From assembly GCA_032433765.1 (NCBI GenBank), contig JAVIAB010000160.1, forward strand, positions 32,577,852 through 32,641,851: a stretch of 64,000 bases of DNA. Direction: 5' to 3'. The DNA is from Megaustenia siamemsis. Its lineage: Eukaryota; Mollusca; Gastropoda; Stylommatophora; Ariophantidae. Of the stretch, positions 23,635 through 34,739 are shown piece after piece. The notes beneath the pieces are model-generated. The model saw nothing but the letters and a program-made list of their open reading frames with translations, searched no databases and was not told the DNA's origin. Made by a program: the position numbers and the translations under genes. How positions within the stretch are numbered: position 1 is the first letter of the stretch; every line of letters starts with the position of its first letter.

Positions 23635-23705
23635 TAGGTGTGTGTGTTTGCGCGCGTACATGTATGTGTGTGTGCGCGCGCGTGTGCGTATGTATGTGTG
23701 TGTGT
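23634..23705. repeat. (TG)n/(CG)n-rich microsatellite
   Basis: Alternating purine-pyrimidine run of tgtgtg, gcgcgc and tatg blocks, with Z-DNA-type composition. Confidence 0.9.
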
Positions 23706-23753
23706 GGATAGTTACAACTGAAGAACTTCTCCAACGTCATATTTGATTTTGTC

Positions 23754-23855
23754 GGCGATACTAAAAAAAAGGAAGAAAAAAAGTGGTATGGTGACAGCTT
23801 TACGTGGTAATGGTCACCATACCACTTTTTTTCTTCTTTTTTTTTTAGTATCGCC
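23754..23855. repeat. Hairpin-forming inverted repeat, arms about 42 bp, spacer 17 bp
   Basis: The left arm (23754-23795) starts ggcgatactaaaaaaaagga and ends aagtggtatggtgac. The right arm (23813-23855) is its complement except for one or two A/T-run differences. The sequence accaccat/cataccactttt and the spacer's agctttacgt match the 43-bp satellite unit at 59755-60435, so the hairpin is an inverted pair of that unit. Confidence 0.9.
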
Positions 23856-24311
23856 ATTATCATCAGCTTTACAGCAGCTTCGCATCTCTACGCATCTTGG
23901 TGCATCTTGATGCCTTTACCTCTATTTGATTTTGTGCTGTCCCACACAAACATAATACAGTAACGATTCCATTTTTATATCGATATATATTATTCTTTTC
24001 AGCTTTAATTTCCATAGTTTTATTTAATCTTCAACTCTCTGTACAATGCAGAGATACATCGACTAAAAAGTTGAGAAAAAAATGTGTTATTTGTTTTAAT
24101 CCACGTAAATATTTAATATTTTAAAACTTGTATTTTACCATTTCTATACTTTTAAAAATGCTTTTAACTTTTTGTCAATTTTCCTGGAACACAATTTTGT
24201 CCTCTCATTGTTGCGTAGTTAAGATCTAAGGGAGCTCAGTAGCTGTAATTAACCTATACTTTAAGGGGAAATAAGCAGATATTTTATCGGTCTGTCCACC
24301 TCCCTGTGGAG
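23856..24311. other. Dispersed repeat piece then unassigned sequence
   Basis: atcatcagctttacagcagc and gcatcttgatgcctttacc (23865-23925) match 60460-60515, immediately after the 43-bp satellite. The remainder is AT-rich. The last 8 bp, ctgtggag (24304-24311), are the left target duplication of the hAT element. Confidence 0.6.
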
Positions 24312-24564
24312 CAGGGATGGCCAATTTCTTTCAAATGGCAGACCGCTTTTTAATTTTTTTTTTTTTTTTTTTTTTTGTGGCGAGCCGCGCACATAACAAC
24401 ATCAATACAAATAAACTTGGCATTTGTTTTAAGGAAATATTTTTGTTATTTATCGGCATTATTTGCTTACATAAATCATTTTGTTGCAACAGAGTTGAAA
24501 AATGCCTAGTTGATTTATAAAAATTAATAAAAGTTGCTATTTATATTGTTTAACAAACATGCTT

Positions 24565-26682
24565 TATAGCTTGTTTCATAAGTCTTGCCCAAGTTTAAAA
24601 ATCAATATCTTTTAAACCGCTTTTTGTAATTTTTTCAAAATTTGCATGTATAGTTATAATGATTAGAACCCAACAGGGAATTAATTTCATTAAAAACAAA
24701 CATTTGGTTATTATTATTGCTTATTTGATTTATATAAATTTATAACGACCCATTGATGTCGTCAAAACTTAGTGTTTACGGTATTTAAGTTAAAAATAGC
24801 GATTACAAATCTATAGACGGTCCAATTTAGGATTTTGCACGCTTTCCCCGTGAGTTCAACTGACACAAATAGACACTTGTAGTAAACACGAGACATTGTG
24901 TTTTCCATTTCCGTTAATTCAGCGGCGTATCGTGGAACAATAACATTTATCATGAGTCTTAAAATGAAATTCTGCAGTTTACAAAACATCGCAATAAAAA
25001 TGTATGACTATTTTTGCAAAGAGGCTAAACGAGGAAGATTATTTCATTCTTTAGAAAACCCAGAGAATAGGACAAGACACATTTTGGATTTATCTAAACG
25101 GTCATTTAATCGCTGGATTCAAGCACGTGACCGTCAATGTTCCAAATATACAAAATCACAAGGAAGAGCAAAAATGTTGGATAATTTCGACAGTGAACTT
25201 ATTAGAAGTGAAATTCGCAAAATGTTGGGTATGAATGAAACTGTTACAATAAGAAAATTAAAAGTATCGCTGAAAAAGAACAACAGTATTGAAATATCAA
25301 AGTCTACATTATGGAGGAACGTGAGAGCTGCAGGCTTTACATTCAGAAAGTATTCCAATGGACGAAACATCATCTGTGAGAAGCCACATATAGTAGTCAT
25401 GAGAAGCAAGTACTTACGTGAAGTAAAAGAGGTGCGCAAGCAAGGTTATGATATTGTGTACTTGGATGAAACATGGATCAATGCTCACCACACTAACCAA
25501 AGGGAATGGCAGTCATCAGATGGAAAGATTAAGAGATTAATACCTAGCAGCAAAGGACAGCGCTTGATAATTGCTCATGCAGGTAGTCGACAACATGGAC
25601 TAATACAGAATGCAGAGCTCATTTTTCTTTCAAAATCCATAGACAATCGGGATTATCACTCTGCGATGAATGGTCACATATTTAGACATTGGATTGAAAA
25701 TTCTGTTCTCCCATCACTAGATCGACCATCTTGCCTAATAATGGACAATGCAGCGTACCACAACATTGTTGCACTTGAAGATAAAGTCCCGACGTCATCC
25801 AGTACAAAAGATGCTATTAAGATATGGCTCACAAAGGAGCACATACAATTTAATAACATGTACTTAAAACCTGAATTATTATCTCTAGTAAAGCAAAAAC
25901 AGAGGACAAAGATTTTTCAAATAGATAAGATTATCCAAGAGCACGGTCATATAAGTTTGAGGCTGCCACCTTACCATGCTCATTTAAATCCAATAGAACT
26001 AATCTGGGCAAAATTAAAAGGACAAGTGGCAGATGAAAATACAACATTCAAAATATGCGATGTAAAGACTCTTGCTAATCTCGCTTTATTAAATATAGAC
26101 ACAGATTATTGGGCTAAATGTGAAGACCACGTCTTAAAACAGGAAGAGGAATATTGGAAAAATGATGGTTTGTGGAATGTTCAACCCCAAACAGTTATTA
26201 ATCTTTTAGACTCGTCTGATTCAGAATGAAAGTATATAGCCCCCACAATGTTGGCCCCTATATTACCTTAAATTATTTCAACAAACGGTCCTTTTAAGGA
26301 CCACACAACTATGAAAATTGGACATACAGGTATACCTTGATAATATCGTCCGTCCTCGAACTGAGCAGACAATAATTCTCCTGGTGTTTTGTTTTATCCA
26401 GTTATTTCCCCATTACGGCCACGCCTTTACCTAGTGAAAATTAATCGTAGACCAGCAACTACGGTAATTTCTATTCTTTAGGGCTTCACAATTTACAATT
26501 TTGACAAACATCAAAGAAATATCGCCGCTTTAAGAAAACTGCAGCTGCAAGATATTTGTTAAATATAGATTTAAAGGGTCTTTTGCATTCTAATAACATA
26601 TGGAAAATTTCAAAAGTATTTATCAAACGGTTAGAGAGTAATAGCGTTTTGAAATTGGGCAAATGTTTTGAAACGAGCTATA
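24565..26682 (+). mobile_element. IS630/Tc1-mariner-type transposon nested in the hAT
   Basis: The ends are long imperfect inverted repeats: the left tatagcttgtttcat then cttgcccaagttt, and the right, read from its end inwards, tatagctcgtttcaa then tttgcccaatttc. Similarity continues for about 100 bp on each side. TA dinucleotides stand at both outer borders, as expected for TA target duplication, although tata at each end leaves the exact border uncertain by 2 bp. It carries one intact transposase gene and interrupts the C-terminal end of the hAT coding region. Confidence 0.88.
24952..26229 (+). CDS. IS630/Tc1-type DDE transposase, intact, 425 aa
   Basis: The first ATG of the open frame gives MSLKMKFCSLQN; the frame is open further upstream without another ATG. 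The N-terminal third is basic and helix-turn-helix-like (RHILDLSKRSFNRWIQ, then VSLKKNNSIEISKSTLWRNV). The catalytic core has DIVYLDETWINAHH (D172), CLIMDNAAYHN (D265) and LPPYHAHLNPIELIWAKLKG (E349), the three acidic residues of the family. The D-to-E spacing is 83 residues rather than the usual 34-41, because about 45 extra residues (LEDKVPTSSSTKDAIKIWLT onward) separate the second D from the HI(Q/S) strand. It cuts and pastes DNA at TA sites by family analogy. The single long frame inside a decayed host element suggests a recent arrival. The C-terminus is acidic (NLLDSSDSE). Confidence 0.93.
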   Translation: MSLKMKFCSLQNIAIKMYDYFCKEAKRGRLFHSLENPENRTRHILDLSKRSFNRWIQARDRQCSKYTKSQGRAKMLDNFDSELIRSEIRKMLGMNETVTIRKLKVSLKKNNSIEISKSTLWRNVRAAGFTFRKYSNGRNIICEKPHIVVMRSKYLREVKEVRKQGYDIVYLDETWINAHHTNQREWQSSDGKIKRLIPSSKGQRLIIAHAGSRQHGLIQNAELIFLSKSIDNRDYHSAMNGHIFRHWIENSVLPSLDRPSCLIMDNAAYHNIVALEDKVPTSSSTKDAIKIWLTKEHIQFNNMYLKPELLSLVKQKQRTKIFQIDKIIQEHGHISLRLPPYHAHLNPIELIWAKLKGQVADENTTFKICDVKTLANLALLNIDTDYWAKCEDHVLKQEEEYWKNDGLWNVQPQTVINLLDSSDSE

Positions 26683-26716
26683 GTTAGGTAATTTTAAAGT
26701 TGACATGTTACAAACC

Positions 26717-28440
26717 TTAATGAGAACAATGTGGACGTTCATGTGCAGCAACAAGTTCAACAAAGTCCATGTGTAAAGATGATGATGATATTCGTAATAA
26801 ATCCTGAAGGTGGCCATCAGTGAGTCGGTTTCTTTGTGACGATTTAATCGCCTTCATTGTTGAAAAAGCGCATTGACATATATATGTGCTTCCGAACATA
26901 GAAGTTAATTTTCAAACTGAAATCACTCAATGCGGGATATTTTTCCCCTGGCACAAATTTCCAAAAGTCAACTCCTATATCCTTGATTGGAAAAAAGGGG
27001 TCACTTTGGAGGTTACATAACTTTAAATGAAAAGCGTCATGTTGTTGGAAAATGTCACACTTCATAGGGTTGTTAAACAATGCCAGTTCTGGTCGTATAC
27101 CACTGAAGTCAGAAAAACGTTAATTGAATTACTCCAATAGTTTGTCTAACAATAATACAGAAAATTTGAAATCAGTGTCACTGCGCTCCTCAATCAATTC
27201 TTTGCACGAAAGAAAATGAATGAAGTTTTCTTTGGCCAGGGTAAATCTAAAAACTTTTTGTTGACTTATAAATCCATCTAGGTGTCCTACCAAATCTGAG
27301 ACTGTTTGGGAACGTCCCTGTAGCTTCACGTTGAGTTCATTCATGTGCTGGGTGTTATCAGTTAAAAAGGCCAATACGCTGTTAAAATGTGGATCAGACA
27401 TTTTTCTGATCAGTTCTTTGTTGGTATCATGTTTCTCCAAAAACTGCTTTATCTCGTTTCTCAAAGCAAAAAACAGCCTCAAACAATTCCCTCTGCTTAG
27501 CCAGTGTACTTGTGTGTAGAGCACTAAAATCGCCATATTCTGCCTCAACATCTGATAGAAAATTAATAAACTGTCGGTGTGTCAAAGCCCGATTCCCGCC
27601 TTTTATTAAATTCACACACTTTATTACAGTTTTCCTAACATCCTCCACGTCTAGAATCTTGCCACACAGCGCCTCCTTGTGTTTAATGCAATGTAATGCT
27701 AGGCAATGGATTTCAGCCTTCCTTAATAATCCAACTAAACCTGTTTGACATAGCACCATCTGTCACTATTGCTGAAAGTCTGTTTATGTCACCGATACCG
27801 TTAATAACTTTCATAACTGAGTCATAAATGTCTTGACCTTTGGTCGTATTATGCAATGAAAAGCTAGTAGCTCTTCATTGATAATAAAGTCTTTTGAAAC
27901 AGTTCTTATGAAAATTAAAAGTTGTGCTGTGTCTGATATGTCAGTAGATTCATCCAAAGCCAGAGAACAGTAAGCGGAATTTGTAACGACACTCTTTAAT
28001 TTACTAGATATATGAGAACTTATTTCCTCAACCCTTCTAGTGACTGTCTGTTTTGATAGTGGAAACGCTCTCAAAAGACTGGCAATTTTTTCTTCCCCAA
28101 ATGCACGCGCCATGTTAATAGAACAATGCTTTACGAAGTCACCGTCACATAATGTTTTTTTTTTATTTCTCTATCTCTGCGCTTGCAGCAAACGATGCCA
28201 TTAAGGAACTTGTTTGTTTTGTTGTTGATGTAGTAAAAACATATTTCTGAGCACTAACCTTTTTCTTCCAATCGCACACAAGTGTAGAATGTATTGTGCC
28301 AATGTAGTCCTTGCATTTAGCGGCGTGGTGCTGTGTGTAATGCCATTTAAGATTATACTCTTTATTTACAGACAACACTTGCAAACACACAGGGCACTGC
28401 GGTTTGCTATCCTTATTGTTGATAAATAAAAAAGCATGTT
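26717..28440 (-). pseudogene. hAT transposase (ZBED5/GTF2IRD2-like type), frame-shifted
   Basis: Minus-strand pieces from high to low coordinates: a BED-like zinc-finger region (KWHYTQHHAAKCKDY, 28163-28390), SLALDESTDISDTAQLLIFI with the first catalytic Asp region (27811-28113), GLLRKAEIHCLALHCIKHKE (27427-27759), TQVHWLSRGNCLRLFFALRN then MNELNVKLQGRSQTVSDL (27129-27551), KYPALSDF (26844-27080), and the hAT dimerisation end TYICQCAFSTMKAIKSSQRN then RLTDGHLQDLLRIS (26717-26899). The DEST(D) and C..FS.M..IKS..R..L motifs are characteristic of the vertebrate domesticated relatives named in the call. At least four frame breaks show it is dead. Confidence 0.9.
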
Positions 28441-29156
28441 CCCTTTCTCATGAAAAAAATCGTATTTTTTTCATTTAATTGACGTTTATTGCTCATATTA
28501 TACCACGACCGAAGCAACAGACAATGAAAACACAGATTACAACAATAGCACTGTTTCCTGTTTAAAATAGAACTGTTCACTGTAACTCGAAAAAATCAGA
28601 ATGATCACTGATCAGATCGGATATCGGATATACAATTTTTGACTGACAGAAAGAGGATTTGAGAGAAAGAAACTGAAAGTAAAATAATTGTTGGGTGAAT
28701 GTGTTGGGGAGGAGGAGGTGGGTGATTGACAGTATTTCTTGGCGGAAACTGTTTGAACTCGCCTAACAGAGAGTCGGTTCTAGAACCATTCGTCGGCTTC
28801 TTCCTTTGTTTCAGTCGATCGCAGGTTGATCAAACAGAAAAAAGGATGGGTCGGGAATGACGGGAATGCGACGTTAAACTAACTACTAAAATGTTCCGAG
28901 TATTAAACATAGGTCTACTTGTACTATTATTCTTCTTTGAATTTACCTCGGATGTTTCCACCAATAATTATATTTTATTTTAAAAAACTACAAGGGAATA
29001 TTTGAGTTAGCTTTCTCCAAGGTAGAAGTTAATGTAACAAATTTTTAATCAATTTTACCCAGGACATTTTGCTCAATGCAATCTGATTTTATTTTTTATC
29101 CGCCGCGGGCCAAAAAAAAGAATATGGTCACCATATTGGCCATCCCTGCTGTAGAG

Positions 29157-30180
29157 AATACAACAAAGGATAATAATTGAGCATTACTTTCAAGGCGTGT
29201 GATGGAACTAATTGGTGATTAATATTCATGACCATGTACTGTAAACTGTTTTGCTATCTCGGTGTCCTAACGTCGGAGAATCGCCTGTTAAAGCATTTTT
29301 GTTTGTTTGTTCAAGCAGACAAAGAGGAATATATGCATATGAGTTTTAGAGGAGCATATTAGTTACTGTGGAGAGGAAGATTATGAAGCAAATTAAGAAG
29401 AGACACATATTGTTGGTGCACCTGTGGAGAAGAGTCAGGTTCATATACCTAGCAACAGAAGGAAATTAGAATTTTGGAGCGATGTAGATTTTTAAAAAAA
29501 GGGAAAAGATTCTGATTGGTTGACTGTTTGGCACAGGAAAAGATCAACGATGGAATTATTACACAGCGCGCAAGATAGAGGGTTATGGAAGAACGTTATA
29601 TCCGACACCTTCCAGCACGTGACTTGTATGATTGGTTAGTAGTTGCGAAGGTGGTGCTTTGCTTCCGTAGGCAGATGTCTGATCACACTAAAATAGTTGT
29701 AGCATTAGAAGACAGTCTAGTTCTACAAACACCACTGAAATAGACAATAAAGAAACCGAATTATACCTGGAGAAAACAGACTGGAACAGAGATGAAGAAG
29801 ATGAGGAAGACATAGAGCGATATAAAAAGAAAAGTGGAAAGTGTTTTTGAAAACCTATGTTCATAAGTGAGTTGAAGGGTAGAAGAAGAATAAGAATAGA
29901 AGATTTAGACACTGGACTGTGACAAAAGGAGTTCAAGTGAATTGAATATCCAACTAGAGACATTCTTGGGATGGCACGTCCCCTGGTTTCGCTCCTGGTT
30001 CGCGACATTTCAAAAATTAATTATTCAAACAACTTAAAGCCTTGCATTTGTGTGTGTATTGCTGTCAATTTATGACGGTTCACTTTATTGCATCACTTGA
30101 TCTAGCTCTACCTGTAATCTTTTACTGGCCTTTTTTCATTTAACACAATTTTTCCATAGTTTTCTTACAGGTTTTTCAGC
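29157..30180 (+). pseudogene. Mostly unassigned; LINE tail relic at about 29380-29640
   Basis: Weak matches to the LINE tail: CRRVR then FIYLATEGN, REKILIG, and STMELLHSAQDRGLWKNVIS near 29550-29600. The 29650-30180 stretch has nothing recognised. Confidence 0.45.
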
Positions 30181-30305
30181 ATAGACACATTACATGTATT
30201 ATTTAGATGGTATTACAGCGAAGACTAACATCGCATTACATTAGCGCTTCGGACCTGTCAAAGACTTGGAATCTCGTGTAAAAGTTACGCAGCAACATTC
30301 CTCAG
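30181..30305 (+). other. Possible 5' untranslated exon of gene B
   Basis: A strong donor (ctcag followed by gtaagtg at 30306) and an upstream gtttttcag acceptor-like site bracket about 125 bp without a start codon in frame with gene B. Position and orientation suit a leader exon. Based on splice signals only. Confidence 0.3.
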
Positions 30306-30983
30306 GTAAGTGTTTGTAGACACAATCTTCACAAATCATCATCAACATATCTGGTTTATCGGCTCCTTTTTTTTAATTTTCGACCAGATTTTTAAAAATG
30401 TAATTATTTTTCATGCGATTTTTCTTTTTTTTTCCCTGCGGTCTTCTGAGTATGATGGTTCCCCCCCCCCCACTTTTTTCTGTTTAAAGGGACATTCAAT
30501 GGATGCTGATGCGTTAGTTTGAAAGTATTTGCTTACGCCCCCCCCCCCCCCCCTCATCACTTTTCACAATAAACAACAAAACGGTATACTCTGCAAATTA
30601 ACAAAATCAGGGACGACGGTGTATTTAGGAAAAATGTAATGGTAATGATAAATTGATAGTAATGGTAATGGCATTGGCAGTAATTGGTAATGATAGTAAT
30701 GTAATGATAGTGTTGGTAGTGACAGTAATGGTGAATGCATTAATGATAATGCTTTCGAAAAGTAACCAAGTCGATTCAGAATAAAAGTGAAAGCAAATCT
30801 AGACAGATACTAAGTTCTTCACAGGAGCAGCAGTTTATTTCGTCATTAGACGAAAGCAGCAATCATATTTTACTTTGTAAAACAATTCAGCACGTGGGAA
30901 CGAGTTGCCAGCTTACGACACATGCATCTGCTGTTTTGAACAAGATGGACTTACTGACGAAAAGCTTTGGGGAAACATAAAAA
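30306..30983. other. Unassigned sequence with poly(C) tracts and (GTAATG)-rich runs
   Basis: C-runs near 30462-30472 and 30538-30553, and a degenerate taatggtaatgatag microsatellite at 30635-30745. No gene. Confidence 0.6.
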
Positions 30984-31160
30984 GTAAAAAAGTAAAGTAC
31001 CCCGTCACGCCAAGTGGCGTATAGGGGAATATGGTGTTAGTGACCATAAATTTTACAGACCTTCAGCACCTGATTTTTAGGATAATGTGGTCGGTATTAC
31101 GCCCGTGCCGCTTCACTTTCCTAGAAAAAAATCCGGCACCCATTTAAAGCTGGGTTACAC
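30984..31160 (-). mobile_element. SINE copy, 5'-truncated, minus strand
   Basis: Complement of the 8618 SINE body and 3' end: taccccgtcacgccaagtgg, gtggtcggtattacgcccgt, and a tttaaagctgggt block. Confidence 0.82.
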
Positions 31161-31554
31161 GGGCAATATTCATGAAAACTGCAACCACGAAAATACTGGG
31201 ATTTTTACAAAACGAGAAATAACACGTGATGGGGCTGTGGTTCAGGGTGCGGAAGAGCAAATTTTGGGTAACGATTCACTGCCATTTTTGCATTAGTAAA
31301 TTAGTAAATTTTAGAAGTAGTGTTCTCTGTAATATGTGCTATTTTGACACGCAAGGTTTCTATTTTTGATATTGTAATTCTGTCCTATGTGCCGTCTTCG
31401 GTTCGAAAGAACAATATACAGACAGAAATTGAGTAATCTGTTTTAGTGGGTGCCTTTCAGAAGAACGTCTGTGATGAGATAGATTTTGCTAAATTAATCA
31501 ACCAACGATGGACTGACTAACCTACCAACTGACCGACCGACTAACCTGCCACTC
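31161..31554. other. Unassigned sequence
   Basis: No gene or repeat is recognised. A short open frame continuing from the SINE into this region is an artefact. Confidence 0.4.
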
Positions 31555-31577
31555 AATCGCCCAAATGACTGATTGAA

Positions 31578-31619
<42 letters not shown>

Positions 31620-32065
31620 TGACCGGCCGACTCATTAATAGATTGACTGGCTGACTGATTAAATGACTATCAAACCGGTTGACATGATTAAAGAATGACT
31701 AACCAATTAACTAAATAATTAATTAGCTAAGTTATTAACTAACTAGCTAATTAATTAACAGACTAACAAACAAATTAATCAACTAACTAGCTAACAAACA
31801 AATAAACTAAGCAATTAACTTACTAAACTTATAAAACTAACTAACTAACTAGCAAACAAACACACTTACTAACTAACTTACTAATTTACTAACTAACTAT
31901 TAAACTCACTTACTGCTTGACTGGCTGACTGACTAATTAACGGAGTGACTGAGTAACTGATTGATTAATTAACTGACATATTAATTGACTAAGTAATTAT
32001 CTATCTGACTAATTGTTAAATTAACTAAGTGATTAATTGTTTAATTAACTAACTGACTAATTACG
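31555..32065. repeat. Degenerate (CTAA/CTGA)n-type simple repeat with a (TA)n core
   Basis: (TA)n at 31581-31613 is followed by 450 bp of decayed four-base periodic sequence (actaactaactagc, taattaac, gactgactaa). Confidence 0.85.
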
Positions 32066-32410
32066 TCGTGCTTATCACATGGTTCTCTTGTGGCGAGCTA
32101 ATGGTTATTCTACTTGTAGTTACCGCATATGCACATCTGCCCACCTTCATTGTTTTTCGTTGGCCATTATGTTCGTTTATATGGACTGAACATAAGACTG
32201 GATGCGCAAGTAGCACTACATACACCTGACGAGTTTTCCTCTGCGCTGATGTTTGTTTCTATTACAGATAGTTTCTTTTTTATAGGTACATAACGTTGTT
32301 CACGTATATATGATTATTCCACATGTGATATATTTTCAGCACCTCTTTACCAACAAAAGAATCAGTCATCATCATAGAAACGACCGCTCAAAGCCATTAA
32401 TAGCAATTCA
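32066..32410. other. Unassigned sequence
   Basis: No gene is recognised. It ends at the LINE 3' tail, which starts with catcatcatcat on this strand. Confidence 0.4.
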
Positions 32411-32411
32411 T

Positions 32412-32925
32412 CATCATCATGTACCCTGCCGGTTGGCGTAGGCGATCATGTCCCTCCACAATCTTCTATCCACAGTGCATCGTATCAGTTCTGTTGTTGA
32501 CTGTTTTCCATGCCATGACACCAAGCTATCCAGTATTTTCTCTCTTTGTCGTCCGCGATCTCTCTTTCCTTTTATTTTGCCAGTTGTAACCAAGTATTCC
32601 AACTTTCCTCTTCTCATGATGTGCCCGAAAAATGGTGATTGCTTCTTTCTGATGTTTTTTAAGAGCTCCCTTTTTGTGTTGGCCTCTTTGAGAACTTCCT
32701 CATTGGTCTTTTTAGCTTTCCAGGGAACTTTCAACATTCTTCTGAGAAATCCCATCTCGATGGCCTCTAACCGTCTTTTCATTTGTTTGTCTACTGTCCA
32801 TGATTCGCTTCCATAGGTCAGAATTTGTTCTATATAGCGCCGATGAACTCTCTTTCTCATTTTTATTGACATAGATTTGTTGCATAAGATATTTTTAACA
32901 GCAATTAGTGAAATGTTAATTTTCA
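32412..32925 (-). pseudogene. 5'-truncated LINE copy, tail frame intact
   Basis: One minus-strand frame carries NISLIAVKNILCNKSMSIKM, RKRVHRRYIEQILTYGSESW, KMKRRLEAIEMGFLRRMLKV, GHIMRRGKLEYLVTTGKIKG and DMIAYANRQGT stop. It is the cleanest copy of the tail at 10480. Its truncated 5' end lies within about 20 bp of the gene B start-codon exon. Confidence 0.88.
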
Positions 32926-32929
32926 CAGC

Positions 32930-33039
32930 AACCAATCGTCGCTGCCAAAAAACCAAAACAGGATAAACAACGAATCAGCCAATCATTCCGCTTTCTAGAG
33001 AGAATGACCAATGATCAGACTGAGTCTGTTTCCAAGAAG
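32930..33039 (+). CDS. Gene B exon 1: start codon of SLC2/GLUT-type transporter (CDS from 33004)
   Basis: Acceptor-like ttttcacag ends at 32929 and donor gtaagt starts at 33040. ATG at 33004-33006 opens MTNDQTESVSKK in phase 0, a hydrophilic cytoplasmic N-terminus as expected before TM1. It is assigned because the next two exons continue in phase to a recognisable GLUT N-terminus. The 5' untranslated part is inferred only from the acceptor. Confidence 0.6.
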
Positions 33040-33254
33040 GTAAGTTTTAAATTAAAAATTAAATTAATAAACATATAGATGGATGGTGCAGGGACATTTC
33101 GAAAACAAGGAAGCAGTTAATATATTTTGCAGAACACATTTTTAAACTAGTACACGTGGGGAAAATGTATAGTTGCTGAGTTAATTTCAAAACAAAAATA
33201 AATATAGTAATTAGTGATTTTTTTTCTTTACAGAAACGTCAGAAATAAAATGTT

Positions 33255-34280
33255 GAAAACACACATACACATACTCACGCTGTAATGCACTTTGCAACAG
33301 ACGAGGGCACCACACACACTGACGCTGTAATGCCCTTTGCAATAGACGAGGAAACCACACGCACACACACTGACGCTGTAATGCACTTTGCAATAGACGA
33401 AGGCATCACACACACACTAACGCTACAATGCCCTTTGCAAAAGACGAGGAAACCACACACACACACACACTGACGCTGTAATGCACTTTGCAATAGACGA
33501 GGTCATCACACACACACTAACGCTACAATGCCCTTTGCAACAGACGAGGAAACCACACACACACACACACACTAACGCTACAATGCCCTTTGCAACAGAC
33601 GAGGAAACCACACACATACACTGACGCTGTAATGCCCTTTGCAACAGACGAGGAAACCACACACATACACTGACGCTGTAATGCACTTTCCAACAGACGA
33701 GAGCATCACACACACACTGGCGCTGTAATGCACTTTCCAACAGACGAGGGCATCACACACACACTGGCGCTGTAATGCACTTTCCAACAGACGAGGGCAT
33801 CACACACACACTGACGCTGTAATGCACTTTCCAACAGACGAGGGCATCACACACATACTGACGCTGTAATGCCCTTTGCAACAGACGAGGAAACCACACA
33901 CACACACACTGACGCTGTAATGCACTTTGCAACAGACGAGGGCATCACACACACACTGACGCTGTAATGCCCTTTGCAACAGACGAGGAAACCACACACA
34001 TACACTGACGGTATAATGCACTTTGCAACAGACGAGGAAACCACACACATACACTGACGGTGTAATGCACTTTGCAACAGACGAGGAAACCACACACATA
34101 CACTGACGGTGTAATGCACTTTCCAACAGACGAGGGCATCACACACACTGACGCTGTAATGCACTTTCCAACAGACGAGGGCATCACACATACACTGACG
34201 GTGTAATGCACTTTCCAACAGACGAGGGCATCACACACACACTGACGCTGTAATGCACTTTCCAACAGACAAGGGCAGCA
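33255..34280. repeat. 45-52 bp minisatellite, about 22 copies, in gene B intron 1
   Basis: Core gacgctgtaatgcactttgc then aacagacgaggaaaccac, with a variable (CA)n/cata linker that sets the unit length. Variants (gccctttgc, gcactttcc, agggcatcac/aggaaaccac) alternate in blocks. Confidence 0.96.
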
Positions 34281-34540
34281 AAAACATCGTTTCATTGAAT
34301 TATTTAACAACTTTGCTGTTGTCTGTACCCTATAACTGATTGTAAACTTTATTTTTTATGAAAGTAGAGTTGCTTGATATGTTTACGGACCACGTAATCC
34401 ACATAATGTTATGTTTGTCTTGCAAACTGTTTCACCCCAACATCATAGTCAACATAGGTCTTCACACATGCAGGGAAGCCCTGTTTACTTGTTCCTGTTC
34501 ACAGTAACTTGTATTTGTTTGTGTTTGTTTGTTTACTCAG

Positions 34541-34639
34541 TCAGGGTGGACTTTTCGGATGGTCTTTGGCGTAGCCGTGTCGTATATGATCGTTCCTGTC
34601 ACAGTTTATTCTGCGAGTTGTGTGAACGCTCCTAGTGAG
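34541..34639 (+). CDS. Gene B exon 2: TM1 and NAP motif of SLC2-type transporter
   Basis: The acceptor gtttgtttactcag ends at 34540 and the donor gtacgc starts at 34640. The 33 codons read SGWTFRMVFGVAVSYMIVPV then TVYSASCVNAPSE. TM1 followed by VNAP matches the GLUT pattern FGYNTGVINAPxxxI; the QFGYNTG part is replaced by IVPVTVYSASC. The overlapping larger ORF in another frame (from 34411) is not the gene. Confidence 0.8.
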
Positions 34640-34653
34640 GTACGCACTTACAC

Positions 34654-34737
34654 ATCATCATCATCGCCATCATCATCATACTCACCATTATTATAATCAC
34701 CATTATCATCATTATCATAATCATCACCATCATCAAA
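34654..34737. repeat. (ATC)n/(CATTAT)n microsatellite
   Basis: Imperfect trinucleotide array starting 15 bp after the donor of gene B exon 2. Confidence 0.93.
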
Positions 34738-34739
34738 TA

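Larger units (their letters stand above)
24312..29148 (-). mobile_element. hAT DNA transposon, decayed, interrupted by a nested IS630/Tc1-type element
   Basis: Both ends carry the same 14-bp terminal inverted repeat: cagggatggccaat at 24312-24325 and its complement attggccatccctg at 29135-29148. Inside each end a T-run is followed by ggcgagccgcg or ggcccgcggcg in mirrored order. The flanks form an 8-bp target duplication with one mismatch (ctgtggag 24304-24311, ctgtagag 29149-29156). CAGGG-type termini and an 8-bp duplication are hallmarks of hAT. Without the 2.1-kb nested element it is about 2.7 kb. The transposase remnant lies on the minus strand. Confidence 0.93.

Noticed and set aside
33255..34280. 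CRISPR-like array of direct repeats
   Set aside because: Units are contiguous tandem copies with (CA)n linkers, no unique spacers, and the genome is eukaryotic.
34411..34635. 74-aa open frame with a signal-like start overlapping gene B exon 2
   Set aside because: It reads through the polypyrimidine tract and acceptor in a different frame; the GLUT frame from 34541 has phase and homology.
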